Assembly: GCA_030765065.1 (NCBI GenBank)
Contig: CM060986.1
Location: forward strand, 136,245,142 to 136,309,141
Source: Deroplatys truncata
Taxonomy: Eukaryota; Arthropoda; Insecta; Mantodea; Mantidae
Reading direction: 5' to 3'
DNA length: 64,000 nt
The notes below the pieces were generated by a model. The model saw only the letters and a list, made by a program, of their open reading frames with translations. It was not told where the DNA came from and made no database searches. A program made the translations under genes and the position numbers. Positions 45,238 to 57,059 of the stretch are shown here, piece by piece. Each line of letters starts with the position of its first letter. Position 1 is the first letter of the stretch.

Positions 45238-45243
45238 GGGATC
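45238..45243. repeat. 6-bp target-site duplication, right
   Basis: GGGATC, identical to 33813-33818. Confidence 0.9.
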
Positions 45244-45990
45244 TTAAATTTGGATAAAGAAAATGTGTTAAAGGCAATGCTTAAAATACCAAGAAAAAAA
45301 TTAGGGAACAGCGGATGGATAAATAGTGTAAGGTACAATTTGGAGAGCAATGGGTTAGGAGAGATATGGAGAGGTAGGGAAAAATAATGTGAACAATGTT
45401 TGGAAATTGGTAAGAAAGAGATTAAATGATATAGAAATATAAAGCATATTTAGCACGATAGTCGAAAAGAGATCCTTAGTTTCTATATACCAATAAAAAC
45501 ACATGGGGAGAGAAAAATATTTAGATAATGCAAATAAGGACGAGTGAGAAAGCATTTCATGGGTAAGAACAGGAGTACGGATGCTGAGTGGTTTAAGGAA
45601 GGGTATACCTTAAAACCAATGTTCCATATGTGGTGGAAATGAATATGTCGAACATATAATATTTAAACGCAAAGGTACAGAAATTTAGAGGAAAGAGTTC
45701 ATTAAAAAATGGTTTAAGGTAGATAGAAATATTGCTACAATTGAAGTGACTCAAAAAGATAGTAAGAGTATATGGCAAAACTTGAGTAAAGTTAAAAACA
45801 ATTAGATTTGGTCAGTGAACAGAGCAGAAAATATGGTTAAACAGGATTAAGGAAATGGGAAGTAAAGTAAGTAGATAAAGGAAGTATTGTAATATGAATA
45901 TGACTGGTAGAGAGTCAGGGGTGAATGCCGGCCATATTACTTGTATTTTACACGTACACGGCTTAGAACAATAAAGATTTTTGTTAATAA
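45244..45990 (+). pseudogene. LINE C-terminal region and 3' UTR, right half
   Basis: Continues the protein broken at 33812: NVLKAMLKIPRKKLGNSGWI then YNLESNGLGEIW, the helical region after the thumb of non-LTR ORF2. Further on, in other frames, comes a CxxC...H.IF.C knuckle near 45620-45665. Several stops and frameshifts follow, so it was already decaying. It ends with AATAAAGATTTTTGTTAATA near 45970-45990, a likely 3' end with polyadenylation signal. Confidence 0.7.
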
Positions 45991-46011
45991 TAAGAACCAT
46001 AGCCCCCTGAA

Positions 46012-46860
46012 AATTATCGAACAATTGCACTAACCTCTACACTGTGTAAACGGATGGAGAAAATGATTAACAAACGTCTTAAATGGACACTGGAAAGCCA
46101 ACAGTTCTTTAGTTCTTTTCAGTTTAGTTTTCGACACCACCATTCTACACTAGACACCCTGTTCATGTTAGAATCTAACATACCAGAAGCCTTCATGAAC
46201 AGAAATCACCTCAGATTTGTAAGCCTTGATATAGAAAAGGCTTACGATATGGCAAGGAAAAGACACATTCTTAAAACATTACTGATCCTAGAATTTCAGG
46301 AAATATGAGGCATTTCATAAACAACTTTTTACAGAATAGAAAAATTCAAGTGTGGATGGATGGTAACATATCCAGAATTTTCCATGTTGAAAGCGGAGTT
46401 CCTCAAGGATCTAAGCTATGTGTTACCTTATACTTACTAACAGTTAATGACATCTCAAATATAATAAATCCACCAGTTAGTGTGAATTTCTTTGCAGACG
46501 ATTTAACTATATGTTGTTCAAGAAAACACTAAAAAACTATTACAATGTACAATTAAAGCACTGCAGAAATGGACTAACACTACAGGTATCAGACTCCTGA
46601 TCTATTATCTTCTCCAGAGGCAAAGTCCAAATTTCTCCTCTAATAGTAAACATGAACAATCAAACAATTTCAAACACCATACTCTAATATTGCTTGGAAT
46701 GATCATTGATGAAACGCTCATATGTTGTCATTATATCCGATCCTTACTTAAAGATTGCCTCAGAAGACTTGACATCCTGAGATGTTTAACGGTTCAAAAT
46801 TGGGGGCAGACTACCAAGCCCTGCTCACTTCCTATAGAGACATCATACTGCGGCACGATA
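46012..46860 (+). pseudogene. Jockey-like LINE reverse transcriptase, partial
   Basis: Begins near the first RT block (CKRMEKMINKRLKWTLE) and shows FSFRHHHSTLDTL, motif A DIEKAYD at about 46230, motif B GVPQGSKL at about 46400 and motif C FFADDLTICC at about 46490, the polymerase catalytic Asp pair. A frame change at about 46300 and a stop at 46530 break it. It ends at about 46860 in the thumb (ALLTSYRDIILRH) and resumes at 52008. Endonuclease and 5' end are missing. It lies directly behind another LINE's 3' end. Confidence 0.9.
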
Positions 46861-47682
46861 TGCCTACCACCTCGTGTTTGGTATCATTTAATAGCTCTTT
46901 TTCTTACATTTAAGTTGACGTACACATGTGTTTATGTAGTTTTTATTCATCATTTATGTGTAAATAATATATTTGTAATCTTATATTTTTTCTGCATGGA
47001 AACATGATCCTGGTAAGACGAGCTTAGGAGTCTGGAAGGTACATTGGGGAAAAGCAACTTTATTACTCCGTTTGGCTGCAGCCTTTTGTCAAGTAGCAGA
47101 AAGATAAACTTCTTTTGTGCCTTTGTAAGCAAGAAGTGACGCTTCCGAAGTTGTGGGAGGAGCAAAATTGAGCCTAACTCGGTGAAGTCCCATGTGACGT
47201 AATAGTTTTTACCATGTGATCTATAAATTCAGCCTATCCGTACAGCATTAACACGCACGCTTTGAGGCTATAGCCATTAAGAAACTTCATCATAGTGGAC
47301 ATAGAGAAGGGGGTGTGGAGTATAAAACTCCCCAAAATTTGGGTAAAGCACCCAGTCTTCGTGATGTGAGCGGCGCAAAATCCAGGCCGCTTGATTAAAG
47401 GATTGTCCGCGAAAAGAATATCGCAATTATAAGTTAATTCTGCTGTTGTGAATATAAATTAAAATAATGAAGGTGACCGAGACAGTGCGTCCGGTTAATT
47501 TTAAATGAAAGTAAGTCATTGCCGTAGCTCCATTCCGGTGAGAACAATAAGTTCGTACATTCAACGAAGAGACAACAAGAGATACCAGCAGTGATTGGGT
47601 CATTAATACGAAGGTTATTACCTTGTATGTTAATACATTGCTAGCGAGTACGTCAAGCAAACATTCGCCTCAAGGTATATGC
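46861..47682. other. Unassigned insert sequence left of the mariner
   Basis: Lies inside the LINE gap (46861-52007) but outside the mariner ends. Contains TATAAATT at about 47222 and GGAGTATAAAACTCCCC at about 47316, possible promoter elements of an LTR-type leader. No gag or pol seen. Together with 51545-52007 it may be an older element that the mariner entered. Confidence 0.3.
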
Positions 47683-48167
47683 AGAGTGGCTCACATAAAT
47701 TTTTACAGGCGAATATCTCTTAAATGAACACAAAAACCCCAAAATCAAGAATTCCAAATCTTATAGAAGCAAAGACAGCTCCAAGTTGTGATATGGAAAA
47801 TATTTCCATGGTGCCCCTTATGGGACACATGGGTAAAACCTCAGAATTTTAAATGAACACATAATATTTATTTTATTTTGGTTTCCTTCGATAAACTGAG
47901 CAACTTTTATTAAAAGCTTTTCTTTCTAAAATTAATTGTTGAGCTCTTATAGGACGTTTTCATTGAAGTTGTTTCATCTCATGAACTCGGGGAGGAAATA
48001 AAGTATTACATGAAATAACATGGGTATTGTGGTTTCAAAGCCACCTGAACACTTAAAATACAACACTGTATGTGGTTAGTCATGTTGATTATTCCTGTGG
48101 CTCTTCAAAAATAAAAAATATGATGTGTTACACATACATGACTTTCTCTACTCTTGTACAAACTATT

Positions 48168-49010
48168 ACTTTCTCTACTACGTATAGTAAGTAGGGGAAG
48201 TATTGTATTCCACCCAAAAATTCGATACCGAGATTTCACCGGAAATACATGTTTTGAGACTCACTGAATCCAAAAAAAGCATTTTTGGAAACATGTCCGT
48301 GTGTGTGTCTGTCTGTGTGTCTGTGTCTGAACAGCATAACTCAGAAACGAACCGTCGTATAAACACCAAACTTGGTATTTAGGTTCAGTATCTTCCAGAG
48401 ATGCGAAACGGAGTTTTCAAGAAAATCCCCCCACCCCAGACTACCCTTTACATGGAACATTTTTCGAAAATTTTAATTTTCTCAAAAATGGCTCTAACGA
48501 TTTTGATTAAAATATCATATGTTTAAGATATTGTCATGAGAAATGAAATGTATATCTCGAATTTTCTGAGAATGTCTCCAAAAGTATTCTTCATTGTGAA
48601 CGACTTTTGCATAACTGGTAAACCATAAGAGATAGACAAAATTTTACTACACAAAAATGTAGATCGCGTTAAAATACACAATTTATGTCATACACATTTT
48701 TTTTGTTGAGTGAACCGTTTTCGAGATATTGCTTGTTATTCCCTTAAATTTTCCAATACATATACTTTTTCTCAAATTCGTTATTGTTTTTTTTTACGTC
48801 CTGGACATGCAAAGAGAATGGAATGCGCCACATAGCAACCAGCGTTGAAATATTTGACTATTTTTTTAAACCTAGCATATTCCCCTTGCATCTACATGAA
48901 AATTACCAATAAGATTGACATCTCGATTAACATGAAGCATATGGAGAATAAGCGTTTGTAAAAATAGTTTGTACAAGAGTAGAGAAAGTCATGTGAGTGT
49001 AACACATCAG
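48168..49010 (-). mobile_element. A-element, complete young copy
   Basis: Minus-strand copy with all landmarks; its 3' end abuts the host tip and its 5' end sits in the A-run of the segment at 49011-49289. Confidence 0.85.
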
Positions 49011-49289
49011 ATTTTTTTTGTCTTGGATATGCAAAGAGTTATAATCTGTGGCAAAGAGAATGGTGCTGCACCTAGCAACCAGTTATTAAGAGATATGTAT
49101 GTGCTTAAAGGCTACTGTTTTTCTATATTGCCCTTGTAAATATATTTTCCCCTACATCTACAAGAAAATTAGCAATAAGATAGAGTTTGCAAATGTTTAT
49201 CTCGATTAACATGAAGTAGATGGAGAATAAGCGTTTGTAAAAATACTTTGTACAAGAGTAGAGAAAGTCATGTGAGTGTAACACATCAG
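49011..49289 (-). mobile_element. A-element 5' segment joined to a full copy
   Basis: Minus-strand 5' third, from CTGATGTGTTACACTCACAT to the A-run after TATCCAAGAC. The remaining two thirds are not present on the far side of the copy at 48168-49010. Confidence 0.75.
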
Positions 49290-50144
49290 ATTCTTTTTAC
49301 AAACGCTTATTCTTCATCTACTTAATGTTAATCGAGATAAACATTTGCAGACTCTATCCTATTGTTAATTTTCTTGTAGCTGTAAGCGGAATATGTATTT
49401 ACAAGGGCAATAGAAATACAGTAGCCTTTAAGCATAGACATTACTCTTAATAGCTGTTTGCTAGGTGCAGCACCATTCTCTTTGCCACAGATTAATACTC
49501 TTTGCATATCTAAGACAAAAAATGAATAACGAATTGCCATTTGAGAAAAAGTATTAAGTATTGGAAAATTTAAGGGAATAACAAGCAATATCTCGAAAAT
49601 GATTCACTCAACAACAAAAAATGTATATGACATAAATTGTGTATTTTAACGCGATCTACATTTTTTGTGTAGTAAAATTTTGTCTATCTCTTATGGTTTA
49701 CCAGTTATGCAAAAGTCGTTCACAATGAAGAATACTTTTGGAGACATCCCAGAAAATTCGAGATATACATTTCATTTGTCATGAAAATATCTTAAACATA
49801 TATTTTAATCAAAATCGTTAAGAGTCATTTTTGAGAAAATTAAAATTTTCGAAAAATGTTCCATGTAAAGGGTAATCTGTGGTGGGATTTTCTTGAAAAC
49901 CTTCGTGCGCATGTCGGGAAGATACTGAACCTAAATACCAAGTTTGGTGTTTATCCGACTGTTCGTTTCTGAGCTATGCTGTTCACAGATAAACACACAG
50001 ACACACACACGGACATGTTTACAAAAATGCTGTTTTTGGATTCAGGGGGTCTCAAAACATATATTTCCGGTGAAATCTCGGTATCGAATTTTTGGGTGGA
50101 AGACAATACTTCCCCTACTTACTATACGTAGTAGAGAAAGTAAA

Positions 50145-51190
50145 AATGTAGCAGATTTTGACGTAGAGGTAGATATGATTTTAGTACTAGAGAATGCAGG
50201 AGAAATTATCGAACTGTATCGGCAGTGTTCAGTGAGAGATACGGCACAAGAATGACACATGTGAAATTCAGACGACTGGAAACACGACTGCGCAAGTATG
50301 GAAGAGTAAAGAAAAAGAATCACTTAAGGTGAAATCAAAAGTGATTGATGAAAATATTATCAATATTCTTTCTGCTGTAGAAATAAAACCACAGATAAGT
50401 CACGCGAACTGTTCAAAGTTAGTGGGATTAGCCGCACTTCAGCACAGCGGATATTAAAGCAGCAGAAATACCATCCTTATCATTTGTGTTTGCATCAAGA
50501 GTTCACACAAAGATATTTTCAGCTTCAATTATTTTTTGCGAGTGATTACACAATGCCATTGCAGAGAATGGTTAATTCTTGACAAACATATTTTTGGATG
50601 AAGTTATTTTCTCAAATACTGGACAAGTTAATAGGCACAACATGCTTTATTGGGCATCTGAAAACCCCAAATGGATGAGAACTATGTATTTTCAGCATCG
50701 TGGGTCGCTAAATGTTTGGTGTGGAATTCTTGATAACCTTGTCATCGGCCCTTGCTTTTTCGAAGGCACAATTACCGGTGAATCATATTGCCATTTTCTC
50801 AACTATGAATTACCTCTCTTATTGGAAAACGTGTCCTGCAATGTGAGAAGAGAATAGTGGTATCGGCAGGATAGTGCACCATCACATTTTGCAATATGCA
50901 CAGGTCAACTGCTAAACGATAAATTTGGTGACAGGTAGTTAAGACTGCTGGACCTATCACCTGGCCTCCTCGTTCACCCGACATAACATCTTTGGTCTAC
51001 TTTTTTATGGGGATACATAAAACAGAAAATCATGTTTAAAGCACCTGCAACCAAAGAGAATATGAAATTTAGAATACGTGAAGCTTGTTGCAGCATTAGC
51101 CCCTGTATGTTTTTAACAGTTAAAGTAAACGTTTTCAAAAGAATTGCCAGGTGTTTAGGTGTTAATGGGGGCACTTTGAGTATTTAATAA
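50145..51190 (+). pseudogene. Tc1/mariner transposase, degenerate
   Basis: Fragments in order: VDMILVLENAGEIIELYRQC (HTH start), a frame with RRLETRLRKYGRVKKKNHLR, a linker around 50440-50560 (SAQRILKQQKYHPYHL), then FSNTGQVNRHNMLYWASENP and GSLNVWCGILDNLVIGP from 50600 on, SAPSHFA (second Asp region; the usual HDG..AHF has become QDSAPSHF), and a last part with LFYGDT.KQK and REACCSISP. Several stops and frameshifts are present. The A-element insertion lies immediately upstream of the first codons. It is related to, but not the same subfamily as, the transposase at 8840-9948. Confidence 0.8.
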
Positions 51191-51648
51191 AGTATTTTAA
51201 AGTAAACACATGGGTATATATTGACTTAGTTTAGTACTATTTTTTACTATTGTGTGCTTCAGTGAAAACACAATTTAAGAGCTTAATAATTCATTTTAGA
51301 AAAAAAAGTTTTTGCAAAAGCTGCTTAGTTTATTGAGGGGAACTAGAATATAAAAAACAATCACCGCAGTTTCATTTAAAATTCTGAGGTTGGACCCCGT
51401 GTACCCCGTAAGGGCTCCATGAAAATATTTTTGCATATGACAATTTGCAAGGCCCCTTGCTCCTATAAGATTTGGAATTCTTGACATTTGGTTTTTTTCT
51501 ATAGGTTTACGAGATATTCACTGTAACGCTTTGTGGTCCACTCTTTTAATACGTATATATTAAGCGCTAAAGTAGTAAAAGCCTTAGACAATTTCGTGCC
51601 AGGAACATTAGTAGTGAAAAGTGAAGAGTTCACATTGTTTTTCTGATA

Positions 51649-51807
51649 ATGAAATTTAGTATCAGTGAATTACGCGATTTTGATTTCCTACCTTTCCCAC
51701 ACCCAGGACCTGTTCGCGAGGACTCCGACCCGTTGGAGGTTACAAATCCAAAACAGATTCCCATCCTCACAACTGAGCAAAATAGCCCGCCAAAACAACA
51801 CATCTAA
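51649..51807 (+). CDS. Short unidentified open frame
   Basis: A 52-residue frame from ATG at 51649 with acidic, proline-rich composition (ELRDFDFLPFPHPGPVREDS). Gag leaders of LTR elements can look like this, and the surrounding 51545-52007 is unexplained insert DNA, but there is no motif to decide. Ends at a TAA at 51805. Confidence 0.2.
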   Translation: MKFSISELRDFDFLPFPHPGPVREDSDPLEVTNPKQIPILTTEQNSPPKQHI

Positions 51808-52007
51808 TGACATAAACGTGGAGCTACGACAGAACGTGGGGCATCATCGATGACATAATGGAGACGCACGCAGAAGCGGAGGTCCAAGGGGACCTCATAA
51901 AGAACGCTAAAGACAGCCCCCGGCATCTGCCTTCCTTTCCCGTGATCGACGAGAGACGGTAAGTTGGCTCATCTGCAAAGCAAGCCAGGGTACCGCCTCA
52001 ATTCGCC

Positions 52008-52733
52008 CTAAGATTACAGATCCATCATATACGCATCGACTAAACAGTCATTATTGCAAATGATCATCCAATCGTCCGCATTTCATACAGCCTCGGAGCA
52101 TTCAGAATCAGCCCAACAGCAAGTCTCCAAATCGAAATCGATGAACCACCTCTGGCTTTCAGAAGAAAACAGCTCATCATAACTTACGCACTTACAGCAA
52201 CATTCAGACCACAGTCACAATTATTCGAAACTGTTTTTTCATATACAACTTCATCTTTCAAATACGAGTATGTATCATTCCAATGGAAATACAGCTAATC
52301 CAAAATTATATCGGTTCACTATACCATTAGACACATCCAATGGATCTGGATGTCCACTAAGAAGGATCCAAATACACAAATTAATATGAAATTCAGCAAA
52401 AAATATAAACCCGTCACTAGTGCTAAAGTTTACATTCAAATTTTCCGAGAGTTAACATCTCAATACGCGCAAGTCAAGCACGTATTCACCGACGGCTCAA
52501 AAACGAATCATGAATGTGGATATGCAATAAGCACAGACATCAACTACATTGTTTCCCATTTCGTCTCTGACAAGTTTTTGATCTTCTCCTGCGAACTACT
52601 GACTCTCAGGGAAGCACTATAATATATTATGACATCCGATAAAAAATACTCTCTCATTTTTACCTATTCCAAATTCTCCCTTCAGGCAATAACCGAATGA
52701 TTCACGCACCATGCTCTGATTCATGATATTGTG
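52008..52733 (+). pseudogene. LINE thumb and RNase H start, continuing 46012-46860
   Basis: Resumes with SIIYASTKQSLLQMI, then LGAFRISPTASLQIEIDEPP, both typical of the Jockey-like region between reverse transcriptase and RNase H, and HVFTDGSKTNHECGYAI, the start of RNase H with its first catalytic Asp. Stops and frame changes occur. A stop at 52620 is followed by more RNase H-like sequence (YSLIFTYSKFSLQAI) up to about 52733, where another insertion begins. Confidence 0.8.
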
Positions 52734-53185
52734 ACGTACGAGCATTATTGCGTATGTGACCTGGCTGCCCAGATCGGGTATTGCGCAAGAGTGGAGTGGA
52801 GGGGATAAGCCAGTTAGCATAGCGTTACCACGCCGAGTTAGCATGGGGTTCAGTCAGTCGAGGCTAGTTGTTAGTGTGTGCGCGCTACCCATACCAACAG
52901 TATGGCGTCCTCACCGACAGACAAAGAAGCAAGGAGGTAATGTAATCCCCTTTTATTAATAAATGTAGTTGCCATCCACTTCCATTTAATGTAAATTATT
53001 ATAGTAGATAGATCCCTTCCCTCATCCACACCATGGGATAATATTTCTGTTAGGAACTTTCTAATATTTTTTATAATTTCTCTCAGCTGCGTCCCCCGTC
53101 TGACCTCGTATAACGTGAATTATTAACTTTAAGATCTTCGGTAACCTCATCGCTCTACCCCCCATTGAGCTAGTTTGTTAAGAGA
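52734..53185. mobile_element. Insertion in the LINE, possibly a solo LTR
   Basis: Separates two adjacent parts of the RNase H domain. It starts TGTGACGTACGAGCATTATT, has AATAAA at about 52960, and contains GACCTCGTATAACGTG near the right side. Length and TG start fit an LTR, but I cannot find a CA end with a matching duplication. Confidence 0.35.
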
Positions 53186-53189
53186 TTTT

Positions 53190-53917
53190 CGCTAAGGGCT
53201 ACCGTGTGGTTCTCGTATGGATTCCATCACATGTTGGCATCACCGATAATGAAGTAGCGAATTCCATGGCTAAAAGAATTGTTCTTCAAAACTCCGTTGA
53301 TTATTCCATTAAATTCCTCACCTAGGTTTAATATCATACCTCAAGGGAACTCCACGCTTTCCTCTTCCGACAGTGAGCTTCACATAGCTAGGAATAACAA
53401 AATTCAACCATTTCCTAAGAATTAGTTGAATTTCAAAGACCAAGATCAAATCATAGCAACAAGGATTCACATAGGCACTCAAGATTTGCACATATCCATC
53501 TCATTACTAAAGATGAAACACCGATGTCCATTCTGCTCTGCTATCTTGACAACAGAACACATTAGTGACAAAATGCCAACACATTGACCACATGAGGAAA
53601 AGATATGGAATCCCCGGCGAACTCCATAGAGCGATTAAAACCCGTCAATGACATTAAAATACTACATAAGCTGTAAATCACTCTTATCATACGCAATACT
53701 AACCATTAAATATCACTTGATATAGTTACTGTCTCACATCAATTTGTATTGTCGCTCACCATAGATTTCTATGTACTTCACTCAATACATTCTTAATGGA
53801 TCGAAAACATAATTAATGAGAATTGTATAGTACGCTATTTGCTGTATTATGTAGTACCTTGTTAAAGTCGCTATAAGGCCTAAGTTGTTTAAGCTACTAT
53901 AAATACATTTTAAAAAA
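53190..53917 (+). pseudogene. LINE RNase H end, zinc knuckle and 3' UTR
   Basis: FAKGYRVVLVWIPSHVGITD followed by NEVANSMAKR is the RNase H C-terminal motif (D and A of ADxxAK degraded). Then RIHIGTQDLHISISLLKMKH and CPFCSAILTTEHI, the knuckle. After a stop and frame loss the 3' UTR ends with GTCGCTATAAGGCC and an A-rich tail at about 53905-53917, immediately followed by an A-element. Confidence 0.8.
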
Positions 53918-54316
53918 TCGAACCATTAATAACGAATATCTCAGAAATAGATTATGCTTCAAAACAGTTATTTGAAATACATATGTGTTTTAAAGAGATC
54001 TGCATCTTTTGTTTAGTATATCTTCCTCTAGCGCTTAACGTTTGCCAGTTGTATCAGATTATCCAAAATTCCTTCCGAATGAAGAGGACTTCATGGCTAT
54101 TTCCAGAAAATTCAAGACAAACATTTTATTTGTCATGATAAAATCTTAAATATGTGGTATTTTAATCAAAATCGTTAGGACCATCTTTAAGAAAATCAAA
54201 CTGTTTTTTTGTTAATGTTCCGCGTAAACGGTAGTTGGGTGTGGGGGAATTTTCTTGAAAAATCTTTGTGTCTCAACTTTGAAAGATACTGATCTTAAAT
54301 ATCGAGTTTGGTATGC
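53918..54316 (+). repeat. A-element, old-type middle part
   Basis: Starts TCGAACCATTAATAACGAAT and ends AATATCGAGTTTGGTATGCA. The 5' third and the microsatellite/3' end are missing. Confidence 0.65.
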
Positions 54317-54427
54317 AAGAAGATACATTTTAGATGAATAATCATCACTGTATCAATTTCTAAGCCATAAACAAGGTACTTTTACAAAACTAATTGCAAT
54401 TCATATTTCAGCGTTTATTTTGCTCTC

Positions 54428-54551
54428 AAATTTCGTCTTTTACTACGTATAGCAACTAGGGGAAGCACTGCATTCTACCCAAAAATTCGATACCGAAGTT
54501 CTCACCGGAAGTACATGTTTTGAGGTGCTCTGAAACCAAATAAAGCATCTT
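54428..54551 (-). repeat. A-element 3' end, host of the next copy
   Basis: TACTACGTATAGCAACTAGG to AATAAAGCATCT on the plus strand; it stops exactly at the recurrent insertion site where the 54552 copy begins. Confidence 0.6.
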
Positions 54552-55390
54552 TACTTTTTCTGCTATGTATAGCAGCAGGGAAATTATAGCAATCCATCCA
54601 AAAAATTCGATATCGAAATTTCAACGGAAATACGAGTTTTGAGGCCCCGTAAGTCCAAATAAAGCATTTTTGGAAGCATGTCCGTGTATGTGTCTATGTG
54701 TCTGTCTGTGGACAGCATAACTCAAAAAAGAGATGTATAAATACCAAACTTGGTATTTGAGTTTAGAGCTTCCAAGGATGTGACACGGAGATTTTCAAGA
54801 AAATTCCCGTACGCCAGACTGCCCTTTACATGGAACATTTTTCGAACATTTTGACTTTCTCAAAGATATCTCCAACGATTTTGATTAAAATACCATGTGT
54901 TTAAGATATTTTATGGCAAATGAAATGTATATCTTTAATTTTCTGGGGTTGTCCCCAAAAGTCCTATTTATTCTGAATGACTTTCGTATAACTGGTAAAC
55001 CGTAAGAGATAGACAAGTTTTACTACGTAAAAAAATGTAGATCTCCTTAAAACACTCAATTTATATCATATACATGTTTTTTGGTCCAATGAACTATTTC
55101 CGTTGTATTCCTTTGTATGTGTTTGAATTTTCCAATACCTGTAGCTACTTTTACTAAAATGGGAATTTGTTATTCTTTTTCTTTTTAAGTCCTGGACATG
55201 CAAAGAAAATGAAATGCGCCACATAGCAATCAGTTCCTAAAGATTTGACTATCGCTTAAAGCCTACCATATTCCCCTTGCACTTACAAAAAAATTATCAA
55301 TAAGATAGTTTCTGCAAAAGTTTATCTGGATTAACATGGAGTAGATGGAGAATAGGCGTTTGTAAAAATAATTGTTTGTACAAAAAACTG
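54552..55390 (-). mobile_element. A-element, nearly complete, 5' tip lost
   Basis: 3' end (GCTATGTATAGCAGC palindrome), GT microsatellite and body are present; the 5' hairpin region is lost after GTTTGTACAA at 55385. Confidence 0.75.
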
Positions 55391-55992
55391 TGGCAGAGTA
55401 TACGCATTCGCCACACCAATTAAAATAATCATTTATTAATCATTATTACACTTTATTAAAGAAATGTTTTTTTTAATGTATATTGTGATGTGGGAATGTT
55501 TGGTTTGTTGCTTTGTAGAAGGAGTTTGGAAAGCAAAAGGTGTTATGTCCTCAGTTGACTTCGGCAATGCGGGTGGCTCCTTAGGAGGGTTTCTTTTCAG
55601 GAGGTATGGGCTGGGGGTAAATAAACATTCTTAATTTACTCCTTAACTGCGCCTTTACATTTGTTTCACACTAATTATTGTGTCCTTGCTTCCTAACACA
55701 AGACTTTTCATTTGCGGAATTCTACAGTCAAACAAAACTATTAACGTCACCTCTAATTTATTCGGCTTAATGCTATTTCAGTGTTATTAAGCATATTTTA
55801 AATGTTTTCCCAAACCTAACTTACGTCGTCTACACATTAAGATAAGATACCCAAATGGCGATGTGAATACTGAGCTACTATGCTAGATATACTTTCCATT
55901 TCACGCCCTGTTACTATTTCCTTTAGTTTCTTTCCCAGTCACGTGGTTTTTATTGATTTCATTGGTTACGTGACAGATTCTATCTCATTTTT
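55391..55992. other. No recognisable feature
   Basis: No repeat of this window and no meaningful frame. GGGTAAATAAACATTC near 55615 is unremarkable. Confidence 0.35.
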
Positions 55993-56826
55993 ACTTTCTC
56001 TACTACGTAGAGTAAGTAGGGGAAGTATTGTATTCCACCCAAAAATTCGATACCAAGATTTCACCGGAAATATATGTTTTGAGACCCCCTGAATCCAAAA
56101 AGAAGCATTTTTGGAAACATGTCCGTGTGTGTGTCTGTCTGTGAACAGCATAACACAGAAATGAACAGTCGGATAAACACCAAACTTGGTATTTAGATTC
56201 AATATCTTCCAGAGATGCAACACGAAGGTTTTCAAGAAAATCCCACCACCCAGATTACCCTTTACGTGGAACATTTTTCGAAAATTTTAATTTTATCAAA
56301 AATCGCTCTAACGATTTTGATTAAAATATCATATGTTTAAGATATTTTCATGACAAATAAAATGTATATCTTGAATTTTCTGGGAATGTCTCCAAAAGTA
56401 TTCTTCATTGTGAACGACTTTTGCATAACTGGTAAACCATAAGAGAGAGAGACAAATTTTTACTACACAAAAATGTAGATCGTGTTAAAATAAACAATTT
56501 ATGTCATATACATTTTTTTTGTTGAGTTAACCATTATCGAGATATTGCTTGTTATTCCCTTAAATTTTCCAATACTTTTTCTTAAATGGAAATTCGTTAT
56601 TCATTTTATTTATGTCTAGGACATAAAAAGAGAATGGAATGCTCCACATAGCAACCAGCACTTAAAAGATTTGACTGTCGCTTAAATACTATCATATTCC
56701 CCTTGCATCCACAAGAAAATTAGCAATAAGAATAACATCTCGAATAACATGAAGCATGCGGAGAATAAGCGTTTGTAAATATAGTTTGTACATGAGTAGA
56801 GAAAGGCATTTGAGTGTAACACATCA
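55993..56826 (-). mobile_element. A-element, complete young copy
   Basis: From the 5' hairpin (at 56826) to GAGAAAGT (at 55993) on the minus strand; short GT/CA microsatellite at about 56123-56145. Confidence 0.85.
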
Positions 56827-57059
56827 GAGTTTTATTGATTCCCACACTCTAGAAACTCTGGAAGTATTCCATCTCCGATTATCACATTGCTTTAGCTGAT
56901 TGCATTTTCGCCCATTTGAATTGATTTTGGGTGACTCGGTGTTTTTTCCCTGCATTTTCCCTTCCTTCCTACACATTTTTCCGTGCACTCAATCCTTTTA
57001 TTCTCCACTACCTGAGCCTGCTTGTGCTCGCACACAATCGTTTTGCTTTTACACAAATA

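Larger units (their letters stand above)
48120..50141 (+). mobile_element. A-element split by a composite A insertion
   Basis: Host 5' tip at 48120-48167 (TGATGTGTTACACATACATG to TACAAACTATT) and the remainder at 49290-50141, beginning TTTTTACAAACGC and ending GTAGTAGAGAAAGT. The host is otherwise complete and young. Confidence 0.8.
47683..51544 (+). mobile_element. Tc1/mariner element with very long inverted repeats, split by A-elements
   Basis: The left end, from AGAGTGGCTCACATAAAT, and the right end read on the other strand, AGAGTGGACCACAAAGCG, match imperfectly for about 280 bp, including AAGAATTCCAAATCTTATAG and CCTCAGAATTTTAAATGAA. Transposase remains lie between. Without the A nest (48120-50141) it would be about 1.84 kb. 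Inverted repeats of this length are unusual for mariner-type elements. Confidence 0.8.
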
